Assembly: GCA_031273845.1 (NCBI GenBank)
Contig: JAISRC010000042.1
Location: forward strand, 1-36,001
Source: Desulfovibrio sp.
GTDB taxonomy: Bacteria > Desulfobacterota > Desulfovibrionia > Desulfovibrionales > Desulfovibrionaceae
Direction of reading: 5' to 3'
DNA length: 36,001 nucleotides
Below are positions 1 through 8,539 of the stretch, one piece after another (positions within the stretch are counted from its first letter, which is position 1; the number at the start of each line of letters is the position of its first letter). The notes under the pieces were generated by a model. The model saw only the letters and a program-made list of their open reading frames with translations, did not search any database and was not told where the DNA came from. Both the position numbers and the translations under genes were made by a program.

Positions 1-8
1 AATATTTA

Positions 9-79
9 TAACATACTGAAATTATTATATACGGCTTTCATTGATCGGATTTGCTATATATAAAAATATCAGTATGTTA
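9..79. repeat. AT-rich inverted repeat downstream of ruvB
   Basis: TAACATACTGA at 9-19 pairs perfectly with TCAGTATGTTA at 69-79 (11 bp) around an AT-rich interior that itself holds TATATA runs on both sides. It lies about 50 bases past the ruvB stop, in the direction of ruvB transcription. It could be a loose transcription end structure or part of an element that continues outside the window. There is no clean T-run, so a classical intrinsic terminator is not supported. Confidence 0.5.
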
Positions 80-128
80 CAGAAAATACATGCTTAAAGT
101 CCGACAAACTCCTAGAGCAGGATCGGCC

Positions 129-1103
129 TCAGCCGAGCCGGTTCATGTGTCGGTAAGCTTTGGCGGTAGCTACGCGCCCGCGCGGCGTGCGCTTGAGAAA
201 GCCGCTTTGTATGAGATACGGCTCGTAAATATCCTCAATGGTGCGCACATCTTCGCTGCATGCCACGGCAAGGGTTTTCAGGCCGGCAGGACCGCCCCCG
301 TAATATTCGATGAGCACGGAAAGCAGTTTCCTGTCCATCTGATCCAGGCCGCTCTCGTCCACATCCATACGCGCCAGCGCATCCGCGGCCTCCGTTTCGC
401 CGATGCCGGCAGATCCCCCGACAGCGGAAAAATCCCGCACCCGGCGCAGGAGACGATTGGCGATACGCGGCGTGCCGCGCGACCTGCGGCCTATCTCAAG
501 CGCGCCTTCTTCCGTGATGCTCACGCCGAGAATGCGCGCCGTGCGCTTGACGATGCGCGCTAGTTCCCCCGGCGAATAAAATTCCAGGCGCTGAATGACC
601 CCGAAGCGGTCCCGCAAAGGCGAAGACAGCAGGCCGATGCGCGTTGTGGCCCCCACGAGGGTAAAAGGATCCAGGTCTATTTTGACTGTGCGCGCCCCCG
701 GTCCCTGGCCTATGACCAGATCCAGCTTGAAATCCTCCAGAGCCGGGTACAGCACTTCTTCCACGGCTATCGGCATACGGTGGATTTCGTCTACAAAGAG
801 AATATCGTTGCGGGCAAGATTAGTGAGTATGGCCGCCAGATCGCCGCTGCGCTCCAGCACCGGCCCGGACGTGGAAACCATATTGACGCCCAGTTCGGAA
901 GCCATGATCTGGGCCAGGGTGGTTTTGCCGAGGCCCGGGTTGCCGTGAAAAAGCACATGATCCAAAGCCTGTCCGCGTTCCCTGGCAGCTTGAAGATAGA
1001 CCTTCAGATTAGCGCGCAGTTCTTCGTGCCCGATAAACTCGTCCAGTTTTCCGGGTCTGAGTTGTTCATCCGAAAGAACGGCGCCGCCTGTATCTCCCGG
1101 CAT
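129..1103 (-). CDS. ruvB: Holliday junction branch-migration helicase RuvB
   Basis: This is the AAA+ motor that, with RuvA, drives branch migration of Holliday junctions in recombinational repair in the cytoplasm. In its 324 residues one can see Walker A GNPGLGKT (residues 54-61), Walker B followed by DEIHR (about 100-106), the sensor GATTR, the arginine-finger region SPLRDRFG and a C-terminal winged-helix ending in [15 protein letters not shown]. Walker A has Asn where most RuvB proteins have Pro (GPPGLGKT), a mild variation. The start ATG overlaps the ruvA stop as TAATG, so the two are translationally coupled. Length is normal for the family. ruvC is not in the window. Identification is near certain from full-length family hallmarks. 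Confidence 0.97.
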   Translation of the reverse strand: MPGDTGGAVLSDEQLRPGKLDEFIGHEELRANLKVYLQAARERGQALDHVLFHGNPGLGKTTLAQIMASELGVNMVSTSGPVLERSGDLAAILTNLARNDILFVDEIHRMPIAVEEVLYPALEDFKLDLVIGQGPGARTVKIDLDPFTLVGATTRIGLLSSPLRDRFGVIQRLEFYSPGELARIVKRTARILGVSITEEGALEIGRRSRGTPRIANRLLRRVRDFSAVGGSAGIGETEAADALARMDVDESGLDQMDRKLLSVLIEYYGGGPAGLKTLAVACSEDVRTIEDIYEPYLIQSGFLKRTPRGRVATAKAYRHMNRLG

Positions 1104-1708
1104 TATGCCCTGCTCCGCGCCAGAGTTTTAAGAGCGGCGCGCAACGCGCCGCTCACGTCCAAGTCTTTTTCCTTATCCAGTACCCGCTTCACGGTATTGA
1201 CGGCCTGCTCCTCATCATAGCCCAAGTTGATCAGGCCGGCTACAGTATCCGACAGAACGCCGTCGGGCTTTGCCGCATAGCCTGTCGCAACAGCGGATGC
1301 CTCGCCTTTCAGTTTGTATTTCAGATCCAGAAAAATCTGCTGGCCGGTTTTTTTGCCTATGCCGGAAACCCGTGTCAGGGCCAGAACATCGTCTGCAGCG
1401 ATCAAGCGGCGCAGATCGTCGGGGCTGAACACGGAGAGTATGGACATGGCCGTGCGCGGCCCCACTCTGGCAATGGATATGAGGACAAGAAAGACCTGGC
1501 GCTCGTCCCAGGATTCAAAGCCGAACAGTTCAAGGGAATCCTCGCGCACGACGGTTGCCGTGAAAAAGCGCGTTTCCCCGCCCTGCGCGGGCAATCTTGA
1601 GAAGGTCGGGGCACTCAGGTTGACTTCATAGCCGACCCCGCCGGAGGTGAGGATCACGCATGCGTTTTCCGCAAGTCCGGCCAGTTTTCCTTCAATACAG
1701 GCAATCAT
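1103..1708 (-). CDS. ruvA: Holliday junction-binding protein RuvA
   Basis: RuvA binds the four-way junction as a tetramer and loads RuvB. The 201 residues show the N-terminal OB-fold start [11 protein letters not shown], the two helix-hairpin-helix motifs (around residues 70-120, including [17 protein letters not shown]) and a C-terminal three-helix RuvB-binding domain ([19 protein letters not shown]). Length matches the usual 190-205. It overlaps the end of the upstream glycosyltransferase gene by 17 bases and shares TAATG with ruvB, so the three genes are probably one transcript. Confidence 0.97.
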   Translation of the reverse strand: MIACIEGKLAGLAENACVILTSGGVGYEVNLSAPTFSRLPAQGGETRFFTATVVREDSLELFGFESWDERQVFLVLISIARVGPRTAMSILSVFSPDDLRRLIAADDVLALTRVSGIGKKTGQQIFLDLKYKLKGEASAVATGYAAKPDGVLSDTVAGLINLGYDEEQAVNTVKRVLDKEKDLDVSGALRAALKTLARSRA

Positions 1709-2753
1709 GCTTTCCTCGTGTCAGCAGTTTGGGGCGGACGTCGTCCCATACCTCGTCCGGGCTTATGTCCCGCATGCAGCGATGATGCTTCAGCGGACAA
1801 GCCGACGGTCCATGCAGGCCGCAGGGCCGGCAAGGCAAGTCTTTCTGAATCACTGTGGAAGCTTCCCCGCGCGGGAAAAACCCAAATTTTTCCACAGTCG
1901 GCCCGAATACGGCCGTGACCGGTCTTCGTTGCGCCCAGGCCAGATGCATGGGGCCGGAATCGTTGCCGAGATAACAGGACAGCCTGCCCAGAAAAGCCGC
2001 GAGATCCGGCAAGGGCAGGCGGCCTCCGAAATCGTGCAGGCGGCCTGCATCATCCACTCCGCGGCCGCCCCGCCTGCCTGAAATCATCGCGCGCACAGCC
2101 TGCGACAAGGCTTCTTCGCCTTTCCCGGCAAAAAGCAGCACGGACGCGCCGTGCGCCAGCGCCCTTGCCCCGATTTCCGCGTAATATTCGGCTGGCCAGC
2201 GCTTTGTCGCCCAGACCGATCCTGGGTGCATCCCCAGAACCGGACCCGGTATATGAGCAAAAAAATCTTCGGCCTTGCGGGCCGATTCCGGCCCCAGAGC
2301 GATTTCCGGCCAATCGGCGAGTGGGCCCTCGCCCAGAGGACGCAACAGTTCAAGCAGGCGTTCTATTTCGTGCAGTTCCCCGAAGCGCCTGTCCGCCGTC
2401 CGGGTATAAAATATTCTGTTCCAAGCGGGGCGGGCGTAACCTATGCGTTCCCTTGCCCCGGACAGGGCGGCGATGACGCCGCTCCTGAAGCTGCCGTGGG
2501 CGGAAATCCAGAGATCATGGCGGCGTGCGGCAACGCGCCGCGCCTGGGCGACAATGCCGGCGGGGGAACGCCCGCCCTTAGCGTAGCCGAAGACGGCGCC
2601 GACGTCAGGATGCGGACGGAAAAGCCCTTCAAGGCCGCCGCGCACATAAAAATCCGTTTCGGCATCCGGAAAACGCAGGCGCAGGCTCCGGATCAGGGGC
2701 AGGGTCAGCACGGCATCGCCTAGAAAGGCCGTGTTCCATACGGCTATGCGCAT
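1692..2753 (-). CDS. Glycosyltransferase family 9 protein, heptosyltransferase II-like
   Basis: Probably transfers heptose to the lipopolysaccharide inner core on the cytoplasmic face of the inner membrane. The 353 residues have the family layout: N-terminal RIAVWNTAFLGDAVLTLPLIRSL (acceptor-side Rossmann domain, with the GD residues), then the nucleotide-sugar half with GMHPGSVWATKRWP, LLFAGKGEE, and the hallmark GNDSGPMHLAWA followed by AVFGPT. The Cys-rich tail CRPCGLHGPSACPLKHHRCM is typical of WaaF/WaaQ relatives. The start is supported by AAGG seven bases upstream. It overlaps ruvA by 17 bases. WaaF, WaaC and WaaQ cannot be told apart here, so no symbol is given. Family assignment is secure; exact acceptor is inferred. 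Confidence 0.85.
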   Translation of the reverse strand: MRIAVWNTAFLGDAVLTLPLIRSLRLRFPDAETDFYVRGGLEGLFRPHPDVGAVFGYAKGGRSPAGIVAQARRVAARRHDLWISAHGSFRSGVIAALSGARERIGYARPAWNRIFYTRTADRRFGELHEIERLLELLRPLGEGPLADWPEIALGPESARKAEDFFAHIPGPVLGMHPGSVWATKRWPAEYYAEIGARALAHGASVLLFAGKGEEALSQAVRAMISGRRGGRGVDDAGRLHDFGGRLPLPDLAAFLGRLSCYLGNDSGPMHLAWAQRRPVTAVFGPTVEKFGFFPRGEASTVIQKDLPCRPCGLHGPSACPLKHHRCMRDISPDEVWDDVRPKLLTRGKHDCLY

Positions 2754-2829
2754 CCTTTCGCCTTATCCGTCTTCATGCCTTTTGCCTTTTTGCGGAAACG
2801 CGACCGATCGGAAATATGCTCACGGCATT

Positions 2830-2851
2830 GCCGGGAGTCAAGCGAAAATCT
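2830..2851 (+). repeat. 22-bp dispersed motif, copy 1
   Basis: GCCGGGAGTCAAGCG, three purines (AAA), then ATCT. The same motif with GGG in the variable position occurs at 24641-24662. Both copies are intergenic and follow a small GC hairpin (here ACGGCATTGCCGG). Function unknown. Confidence 0.5.
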
Positions 2852-2875
2852 GAAAAAATCCTCGCAAGTTCAGTC

Positions 2876-2911
2876 CAACAAAAACGGCATGGGAAAATCC
2901 CATGCCGTTTT
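2876..2911 (-). terminator. Strong intrinsic terminator of the acyl-CoA dehydrogenase operon
   Basis: A perfect 14-bp stem (AAAACGGCATGGGA, 2881-2894, against TCCCATGCCGTTTT, 2898-2911) with a 3-base loop. Read leftward, the stem is followed by a run of U residues (TTTTTG). It lies 26 bases past the acyl-CoA dehydrogenase stop. The rightward T-run is also fair, so it may act in both directions. Confidence 0.85.
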
Positions 2912-2936
2912 GTTGAATACTTTGTGCTCTGAAAGA

Positions 2937-4073
2937 CTAAGCGAGTATGTTGCCGGAAATGACCATGCGCTGTACTTCGCTCGTGCCTTCGTAGATTTCC
3001 GTGATCTTGGCGTCACGCATGAAGCGCTCCACCGGATAAGAGCGGGTGTAGCCGATGCCGCCGTGTATCTGCACGGCTTTGGTCGTTACCCACATGGCGG
3101 CTTCAGAGGCAAAGAGCTTGGCCATGGCGGCTTCCAGACTGTACTTGCCGCCGGCATCCTTGGCCTTGGACGCCTGGTAGGTGAGCAGGCGCGCGGCTTC
3201 GGTGCGGGTGGCCATATCGGCGAGCATCCACTGAATGCCCTGGTTGGCGGCGATGGGTTTGCCGAACTGCTGACGCTGTTTGGCATACTCAATAGCCGCT
3301 TCCAAAGCTCCCTGGGCGATGCCGAGGGCCTGGGAAGCGATGCCTATGCGCCCGCCGTCCAGGGTCTGCATGGCGATCTTGAAGCCCTCGCCTTCCTTGC
3401 CGATCAGGTTATCCTTGGGAACTTTGCAGTCTTTCAGGATTATTTCCGTAGTGGAGGATGCGCAGATACCCAGCTTGTCTTCCACCTGTCCCACGGAGAA
3501 TCCGGGGAAGCCCTTTTCAACGATAAATGCGGAAATGCCCTTGAGACCCTTGGATTTGTCCGTCATGGCGAACACAATAAAGGTTTCTGCAACGCCGCCG
3601 TTGGTGATGAAAACCTTGGCGCCGTTGATCACGTAGTTATTGCCTTCCAGCTTGGCTTCAGACTTCTGCGAGGCGGCATCGGTGCCGGCGCCCGCTTCCG
3701 TGAGGCAGAAAGCGCCCAGTTTGCGGCCGGTGGCCAGATCGGGCAGATACTTCTTTTTCTGCTCTTCCGATCCGAATTTCAAAATCGGGAAAGCCCCGAG
3801 GGAAACGTGCGCGGAAAGGATGACGCCGTGCGTGGCGCAGACCCTTGAAAGCTCTTCGACAGCGACGCTGTAGCTGAGATTGTCCCCGCCGCCGCCTTCG
3901 TACTGTTCAGGAATAGTAAGGCCGAAGAGACCCAGTTCCGCCATGCGCTTTGTCGTCGCGGCGGGAAAAGTGTGCTTCTTGTCGATTTCGGCGGCAATGG
4001 GCTTTACTTCATTTTCCGCGAATTCCCTGACCATGTTCTTAATCAGTTGTTGATCTTCCGTAAGCAGACTCAT
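2937..4073 (-). CDS. Acyl-CoA dehydrogenase (short-chain type)
   Basis: An FAD enzyme that oxidises a short-chain acyl-CoA to the 2-enoyl-CoA. From the chosen start MSLLTEDQQ it has 378 residues, the usual size. Visible hallmarks are the FAD-binding [15 protein letters not shown], the central FVITNGG/AFIVEKG beta domain, and the C-terminal [15 protein letters not shown], which carries the catalytic Glu of the butyryl/short-branched-chain subgroup. The start at 4073 is preferred over an upstream one because GGAGG sits five bases before this ATG. It is the last gene of a leftward permease-hydratase-dehydrogenase operon and is followed by a strong terminator. The electron-transfer flavoprotein it would need is not in the window. 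Chain length is not readable from sequence. Confidence 0.92.
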   Translation of the reverse strand: MSLLTEDQQLIKNMVREFAENEVKPIAAEIDKKHTFPAATTKRMAELGLFGLTIPEQYEGGGGDNLSYSVAVEELSRVCATHGVILSAHVSLGAFPILKFGSEEQKKKYLPDLATGRKLGAFCLTEAGAGTDAASQKSEAKLEGNNYVINGAKVFITNGGVAETFIVFAMTDKSKGLKGISAFIVEKGFPGFSVGQVEDKLGICASSTTEIILKDCKVPKDNLIGKEGEGFKIAMQTLDGGRIGIASQALGIAQGALEAAIEYAKQRQQFGKPIAANQGIQWMLADMATRTEAARLLTYQASKAKDAGGKYSLEAAMAKLFASEAAMWVTTKAVQIHGGIGYTRSYPVERFMRDAKITEIYEGTSEVQRMVISGNILA

Positions 4074-4175
4074 TTTTACCTCCAGACAAATGTCCGTTAT
4101 GTTGGTGACAACACAGAAGCCGCACCCGCGGTCCCTGCGCAAGAAAGCATGTGCTTCGGCGTTGCGTTGAACGCG

Positions 4176-4589
4176 CTATACATCGAACAACAACAGGGCT
4201 TCGCCTTCCACAACGACTTCGCCCTTCTGGTTTTCTACCCGGTTTTTCATGGTCACGCGCTTTTTGGCATCGTCCTTTTCCTGCACTTCGCCCCAAGCCG
4301 TCAGGGTGTCACCCAGAAAAACCGGCCGGCGGAATTTGAGGGTCTGGCTCATATACACGGCTCCCTGACCGGGGATAAGCGTACCGTGAACCGCGCTGAT
4401 CAGTCCGGCGCTGATCATGCCGTGGGCGATCCTCCGCCCGAAGCGGGTAGTCTTGGCAAACCCCTCGTCAAGGTGCAATGGGTTGTTGTCGTTGCTCACA
4501 TCGGCGAATTTTTCCACCACATCGGATGTGATCAGCTTGCTGATGCTGTCTTTCTCTCCCACCTTCAAGGTGTCATAAGTCCATGCCAT
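4176..4589 (-). CDS. MaoC-family (R)-specific enoyl-CoA hydratase
   Basis: A 137-residue single hot-dog domain protein. The hydratase-2 signature is clear: FADVSNDNNPLHLDEGFAKTT followed by GRRIAHGM, with the catalytic Asp and His of PhaJ-like enzymes. Such proteins reversibly hydrate trans-2-enoyl-CoA to (R)-3-hydroxyacyl-CoA in the cytosol. Its neighbours, a GntP-type permease upstream and an acyl-CoA dehydrogenase 100 bases downstream, suggest use of a short hydroxy acid or fatty acid. It could instead act on another acyl thioester, since MaoC domains are versatile. Confidence 0.88.
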   Translation of the reverse strand: MAWTYDTLKVGEKDSISKLITSDVVEKFADVSNDNNPLHLDEGFAKTTRFGRRIAHGMISAGLISAVHGTLIPGQGAVYMSQTLKFRRPVFLGDTLTAWGEVQEKDDAKKRVTMKNRVENQKGEVVVEGEALLLFDV

Positions 4590-4669
4590 TTGCTTCTCCT
4601 TGTGTTCGGGAGCCTCCGGCGCGGGAACAAGGCCGGTCGCCCGGCCGTCGGAGGCTCCGGTGCGATTTG

Positions 4670-6064
4670 TTACGAATTGAGGCCGAGTACGGTCCAGATC
4701 AGAATCAGCAACAAGGTTGTGGCGAAAGGAATTACCACAGTGCTCATGCCGATGTCGGGATAGGATTTTTTATGGGTCAGGCCGCAAATGGCCAGCAGGG
4801 TAATGACGGCGCCGTTGTGCGGCAAAGAGTCAAAGCCGCCTGAGGACATGGCCGCCACGCGGTGTAACAGGCCGGGGTCGATACCCACGGCGTTGCCCCA
4901 TTCAAGAAAACGCGGGCCCATGGCTTCCAGAGCGATGCTCATGCCGCCGGAAGCGGACCCGGTAATGCCGGCCAGAACGTTGACCGTCAATGCCTCGGAC
5001 AAGAGCGGCGTGCCGGGGTCGATGCTCAGGAGGAAGTCGCGCACCGCGCTGAAACCGGGCAACGAGCTGACCACATTGCCGAAGCCGGTTTCCGAGGCCG
5101 TGTTCATGATGGCCAGCAGAGAACCTATGGCGCCGCCGTTCAGTGCCGCCTGCAGATTGCCGCGGGCTTTGAACTGCCTGGATGCGAAAAGGACGCTCAG
5201 GATAATGCCCACGATAAGGGAGATGACCAGAGCCCAGTTGGCGACGGGTATCGTCGCGGCGGCCAGGGGAACCGCCTTGTAGGCCGCCATTATGGACGCG
5301 TCCCAACTGCCGATGATTTTAGTGAGGATGAAGTTGAGCACCAGCACCACGACCAAGGGCAACGCGGCCACGGCGGGCGACAATTCGGGCACGCCATCGT
5401 CGAAGTTGATTTGGGCGCGGGTGTCTTCATCGCCGTAACCTTCGCCCGCGGCCAGCATTTTTCTTTTGCGCCACTCAAGCCAGGTCACGGCGGATACGAA
5501 GATGATCACCGTGCCGCAAAGGCCGAAAACGGGCGCGGCAAAGGCTGTCGTGCCGAAATATTTGGCCGGAATGATGTTCTGGATCTGCGGAGAACCGGGT
5601 ACGGCCGTCATGGTGAAACCGAAAGCGCCCAAGGCGATGCAACCCGGCAGCAGGCGCCGGGGGATGCCGCCTTCCTTGAACAGGGCGTTGCCGAAAGGAT
5701 ACACGGCAAAGGCCACCACGAACAGGCTGACGCCGCCGTATGTCAGAACCGCGGCCGCCAGCACTACTGCCAGAATGCCGCGCTCAGGACCGAGCTTCTG
5801 GGCGATGAAACGCGCCACGGAACGAGCCGCTCCGCTTTCTTCCATTACCTTGCCGAAAACAGCGCCCAAGAGGAATACAGGAAAGAAATTCTTCACATAG
5901 ATCACGGCTCTGGCCATGAACAATTCGCTGTATTCCGGGAGAAGATGGTGTCCCGCGGTCGCAGCGGCGACAAGAGCGCATACCGGCGCAAAGAGAATCA
6001 CCGAGTAGCCTTTGTAGGCTATGTACGTCAGCAGCAGCAAAGCAAAAATGATTCCGATAACCAT
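4670..6064 (-). CDS. GntP-family organic anion permease
   Basis: A 464-residue inner-membrane protein with about a dozen hydrophobic segments spread over its full length. The N-terminus (IIFALLLLTYIAYKGYSVILFAPVCALVA), the VFGKVMEESGAARSVARFI segment, the TAVPGSPQIQNIIPAKYFG loop and the SGGFDSLPHNGAVITLLAICGLTHKKSY segment resemble the GntP (gluconate/D-3-hydroxybutyrate) permease superfamily. First gene of the leftward operon; followed by the MaoC hydratase after 80 bases. Substrate is inferred from context only: a short hydroxy acid would suit the two acyl-CoA enzymes, but gluconate-type sugar acids are not excluded. The start is the ATG at 6064, with an AAGGAG-type site just upstream. Confidence 0.85.
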   Translation of the reverse strand: MVIGIIFALLLLTYIAYKGYSVILFAPVCALVAAATAGHHLLPEYSELFMARAVIYVKNFFPVFLLGAVFGKVMEESGAARSVARFIAQKLGPERGILAVVLAAAVLTYGGVSLFVVAFAVYPFGNALFKEGGIPRRLLPGCIALGAFGFTMTAVPGSPQIQNIIPAKYFGTTAFAAPVFGLCGTVIIFVSAVTWLEWRKRKMLAAGEGYGDEDTRAQINFDDGVPELSPAVAALPLVVVLVLNFILTKIIGSWDASIMAAYKAVPLAAATIPVANWALVISLIVGIILSVLFASRQFKARGNLQAALNGGAIGSLLAIMNTASETGFGNVVSSLPGFSAVRDFLLSIDPGTPLLSEALTVNVLAGITGSASGGMSIALEAMGPRFLEWGNAVGIDPGLLHRVAAMSSGGFDSLPHNGAVITLLAICGLTHKKSYPDIGMSTVVIPFATTLLLILIWTVLGLNS

Positions 6065-6389
6065 ACGCTCTCCTTGAAAAAAATTAAGGAATTATTTGAC
6101 CGTCCGTTGCCCGTCGATACGCAATGAAGGCCCCTTTCTTTCTTGTCCCGACGGTGCTCCGAGCGCTCCGGCGGCCTTTCGACCGCGTCCGGCAGCAACC
6201 AACCGCTGTTCTGTGCCTTCTGGCATATTCCGAGCCGTTAATCAAGTACCCTGAGAAATTTTTCTGAGCATCAGACACGCAGCAGCCCCGCTCCGGTTGT
6301 GCATATTGATAATGTATATCGACAGCTTCGTTGACAGCCTTTTACCTTCTGTATTAGAAATTCGACAATTTCCCACATGGAGGGCGAAC
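6065..6389. promoter_or_regulatory. Divergent intergenic region between the permease operon and adk
   Basis: A 325-base stretch with no supported gene. It must hold the leftward promoter for the permease operon and the rightward one for adk. The best visible promoter is the one listed at 6331-6357. No convincing operator could be named; several short GC dyads occur around 6150-6180. Confidence 0.4.
6331..6357 (+). promoter_or_regulatory. Candidate sigma-70 promoter for adk
   Basis: TTGACA (6331-6336), 15 bases, then TATTAG (6352-6357). The -35 is perfect; the -10 matches four of six and the spacer is short. Transcription would start around 6364, which leaves a leader of about 25 bases before the TTG start at 6390 and excludes the longer reading frame that begins at 6297. 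Confidence 0.4.
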
Positions 6390-7061
6390 TTGAATATTCT
6401 CTTTTTCGGTCCCAACGGAAGCGGCAAGGGAACGCAGGGCGCGTTGATGAAACAAAAATTCAACCTCGCCCATATCGAATCCGGAGCAATTTTCCGCGAA
6501 CACATCGGCAAAGGCACGGAACTGGGCAGGCAGGCCAAGGCGTATATTGACCGGGGCGATCTGGTGCCCGACGCGATCACCATACCGATGGTCCTGGAAA
6601 CACTGAAACATAACGGCGCAAAAGGCTGGCTGCTGGACGGCTTCCCGCGCAACGTGTTTCAGGCCGAGAAACTTTGGGAAGCCATGCAGGCATCCGGTTT
6701 CACCTTGGATTATGTCGTCGAAATACTGCTCCCGCGCGAAACGGCCGGGAAGAGGATCATGGGGCGGCGCATCTGCGAAGCGGACACCAATCATCCCAAC
6801 AACATCCACATCGCCCCCATACAACCCGAAAACGGCAGATGCCGCGTCTGCGGCTGCAAACTTTCCGCGCGCTCCGACGATCAGGATGAAAAGGCCGTCA
6901 ACAAACGCCACGACATCTACTATGACGACAAAAACGGCACACTGGCGGCGGCCCGCTTTTTCAAGGTTCTGGCCGCGCAGGGAAAGTGCCGGTATATTGA
7001 AGTGGACGGGGAGGGAGACATTAGCGCCGTCAAGGAAAAACTCCTGACGGAACTTGCATGA
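6390..7061 (+). CDS. adk: Adenylate kinase with Cys-His-Cys-Cys metal site
   Basis: Converts AMP + ATP to 2 ADP. The TTG start at 6390 is chosen because GGAGGG lies five bases upstream and the protein then begins MNILFFGPNGSGKGTQ, with the P-loop at residues 7-15. The AMP-binding SGAIFREHI and LLDGFPRN segments follow. The LID domain carries C129-X5-H135-X15-C151-X2-C154, the spacing and numbering reported for the Zn/Co/Fe-containing adenylate kinase of Desulfovibrio gigas. Length is 223 residues. It stands alone, not next to secY as in many bacteria. A longer frame starting at 6297 exists, but it begins upstream of the likely promoter. Confidence 0.95.
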   Translation: MNILFFGPNGSGKGTQGALMKQKFNLAHIESGAIFREHIGKGTELGRQAKAYIDRGDLVPDAITIPMVLETLKHNGAKGWLLDGFPRNVFQAEKLWEAMQASGFTLDYVVEILLPRETAGKRIMGRRICEADTNHPNNIHIAPIQPENGRCRVCGCKLSARSDDQDEKAVNKRHDIYYDDKNGTLAAARFFKVLAAQGKCRYIEVDGEGDISAVKEKLLTELA

Positions 7062-7096
7062 TGACAGCTTTTGAATGCCTCTTAAGACATCTATAA

Positions 7097-7310
7097 GGAA
7101 ATGCTGATTCACTTTTCTGAGGCGGCTCTGCCTCCCCAGGTTCCCCCGGCAGAGATGACTTGCTCAAATTTCTTCGCCCTCACCTGGTTCGGGACAAACG
7201 CCCCCTGCATCCCTGACTGGTATTTCGGCAGGTCATATTGAGGGGGATCCGGGGGAAATCTTTTTCCCCGGCGTGGGTCGGGGATAGAGTCCCGATTCAT
7301 CAGTGCTTCC
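7097..7310 (-). mobile_element. 214-bp inverted-repeat element (MITE-like), copy A
   Basis: Begins GGAAATGCTGATTCA and ends TCATCAGTGCTTCC, which are imperfect terminal inverted repeats. Its reverse complement aligns end to end with copies B (11302-11515) and C (18850-19073), and it has the same length as B. The flanks ATAA and TGAA do not form a clean 4-bp duplication, unlike B and C, so this copy may be old. It encodes nothing recognisable and lies between adk and the nap operon. Confidence 0.8.
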
Positions 7311-7396
7311 TGAATCTGCGAATGTTATTGTCGCACGAAATCATTGAGAGATAATGTATTTCAGACATTAAAAGCATTCTTCGGTCAACATTCTCT

Positions 7397-7522
7397 ACAG
7401 CATTTTACGCTTGAGATAGTTGCTTACGGCGGGCAAAGCCCGCCTGCAACTATCTCGCTGCAGAGACTTGCAGGCAAATCTCTGCAGGGCAGTGTATACA
7501 TTTTCAAAGGTAAACTGCCCTG
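7397..7522 (+). repeat. Mosaic hairpin repeat, modules Y and X
   Basis: Module Y starts ACAGCATTTTACGCTTGAG and contains nested hairpins: AGATAGTTGC pairs with GCAACTATCT around the stem GGCGGGC-AAA-GCCCGCC. A second hairpin, GCAGAGA...TCTCTGC, follows at about 7460-7485. Module X (7485-7522) is CAGGGCAGT...ACTGCCCTG. The same order of modules is seen at 13900-14022. From 7523 to 7760 I see no gene or recognisable element, apart from a weak dyad AGTCAT...ATGACT. Confidence 0.75.
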
Positions 7523-7760
7523 ATGCACATATCAATAAGAACCGCGCAATCTCCAACTCCCAACAAAGAACTGGGTTGAAAAAACCGACAACAAAGTCAT
7601 AGTGTAGAATCATAATGACTCCAATTTTTGGCTTGTCGCCGCATGCCGCCCGCGCATGACGGCCGTGAGGACCGCAGGATCCATCGGAGGACGCAGCAGA
7701 AATACCGGCAGGAGAGGCCGGGAGGCGGACACAAGACATTGCCCGTCCCCTCTATCTGAA

Positions 7761-7890
7761 AGCAATTTGATTTTGAGACGCCTCCTTCGGCGCTTAACGG
7801 CGAAACACGCTTTCGCCTGCGCCCGCAGGGCGGGCGGTGGTGCTTCGCGCTTATGCCGCCCGAGCATTCTCAACTTTGAAATGCTTCAGG
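7761..7890 (+). repeat. Mosaic hairpin repeat, modules Z and W
   Basis: Begins AGCAATTTGATTTTGAGACG, runs through a GC-rich part with CGGGCGGTGGTGCTTCGCGC, and ends with the W hairpin around GAGCATTCTCAACTTTGAAA at 7862-7890. A diverged relative of the whole unit lies at 14025-14143, and its second half is repeated at 20817-20875. It ends about 50 bases before napC, so any nap promoter must lie within or next to it. Confidence 0.65.
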
Positions 7891-7942
7891 TACCGTTTTC
7901 ATCCACGGTCCCGATGCGCGCATAATCAAGCGGGGTTTATCC

Positions 7943-8539
7943 ATGCCTGAAAAAAAGAACGCATACCGTTGCGCGGCCGGCTTTGCCGTCGCATTGGCGC
8001 TGTTCTGCGGCATATCCTATACGCTGCTCTCCGCCACTTCCACAATGTCCTTCTGTTCCGCCGCCTGCCACGAAATGGGAGAGCAGGCAACGGAACTGCG
8101 TTTTTCCGCGCATGCCGCGGACAAGGACGGCAAAGCCGTCAGTTGCGCCCGATGTCATATCCCTGTGGGCTTCGGGCCGAAATACCTGACCGTAAAAACC
8201 TATTCCGGGCTCAAAGATCTGTATGCGCATCTGTTCAGGAGCGGAACGGTTCTGCACAGGGCAAAACTGCAGGAAACAGCTCGCCGCTTTATTGACGACG
8301 ACAACTGCCTGGACTGCCATGCCGACCTGTACAAGGACGCCCGTGGAGAACAGGCGATATCTGATCTGGGCCGGATATCCCACGATGCCTATACGGGAAA
8401 AAACGGGCAGGCCGTAAGCAACTGCGCCGGCTGCCACATCAATATCGCGCATCTTCCGGAATTCGACCGCAGGCTTGAAGTGAACAAGCTTTTCGCCGAG
8501 CGCATCAAAAACAAGGAGGCGCTGCGCAATGCGGATTAA
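7943..8539 (+). CDS. napC: NapC/NirT-type tetrahaem quinol dehydrogenase
   Basis: A membrane-anchored cytochrome c that oxidises quinol and passes electrons to periplasmic partners. One N-terminal membrane helix (about residues 12-31) is followed by four haem sites in 198 residues: C38-S-A-A-C42-H43, C68-A-R-C-H, C122-L-D-C-H and C161-A-G-C-H. The first is CX3CH, not the usual CX2CH; the codons read cleanly, so this is not a frame error. The Met just after it (HEM) fits the haem-1 Met ligand region of NrfH/NapC proteins. It is the first gene of napCMADGH and overlaps napM by 11 bases. The order matches the nitrate reductase cluster of Desulfovibrio desulfuricans. The ribosome-binding site is weak. 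Confidence 0.9.
   Translation: MPEKKNAYRCAAGFAVALALFCGISYTLLSATSTMSFCSAACHEMGEQATELRFSAHAADKDGKAVSCARCHIPVGFGPKYLTVKTYSGLKDLYAHLFRSGTVLHRAKLQETARRFIDDDNCLDCHADLYKDARGEQAISDLGRISHDAYTGKNGQAVSNCAGCHINIAHLPEFDRRLEVNKLFAERIKNKEALRNAD

Noticed and set aside
6297-6389. N-terminal extension of adenylate kinase
   Set aside because: It starts upstream of the likely promoter, lacks a ribosome-binding site and would shift the metal ligands from their known numbering; the TTG at 6390 has GGAGGG in the right place.
7891-7942. FNR/HcpR-type operator before napC
   Set aside because: No TTGTGA- or TTGAT-type dyad is seen in the short stretch between the W hairpin and napC.
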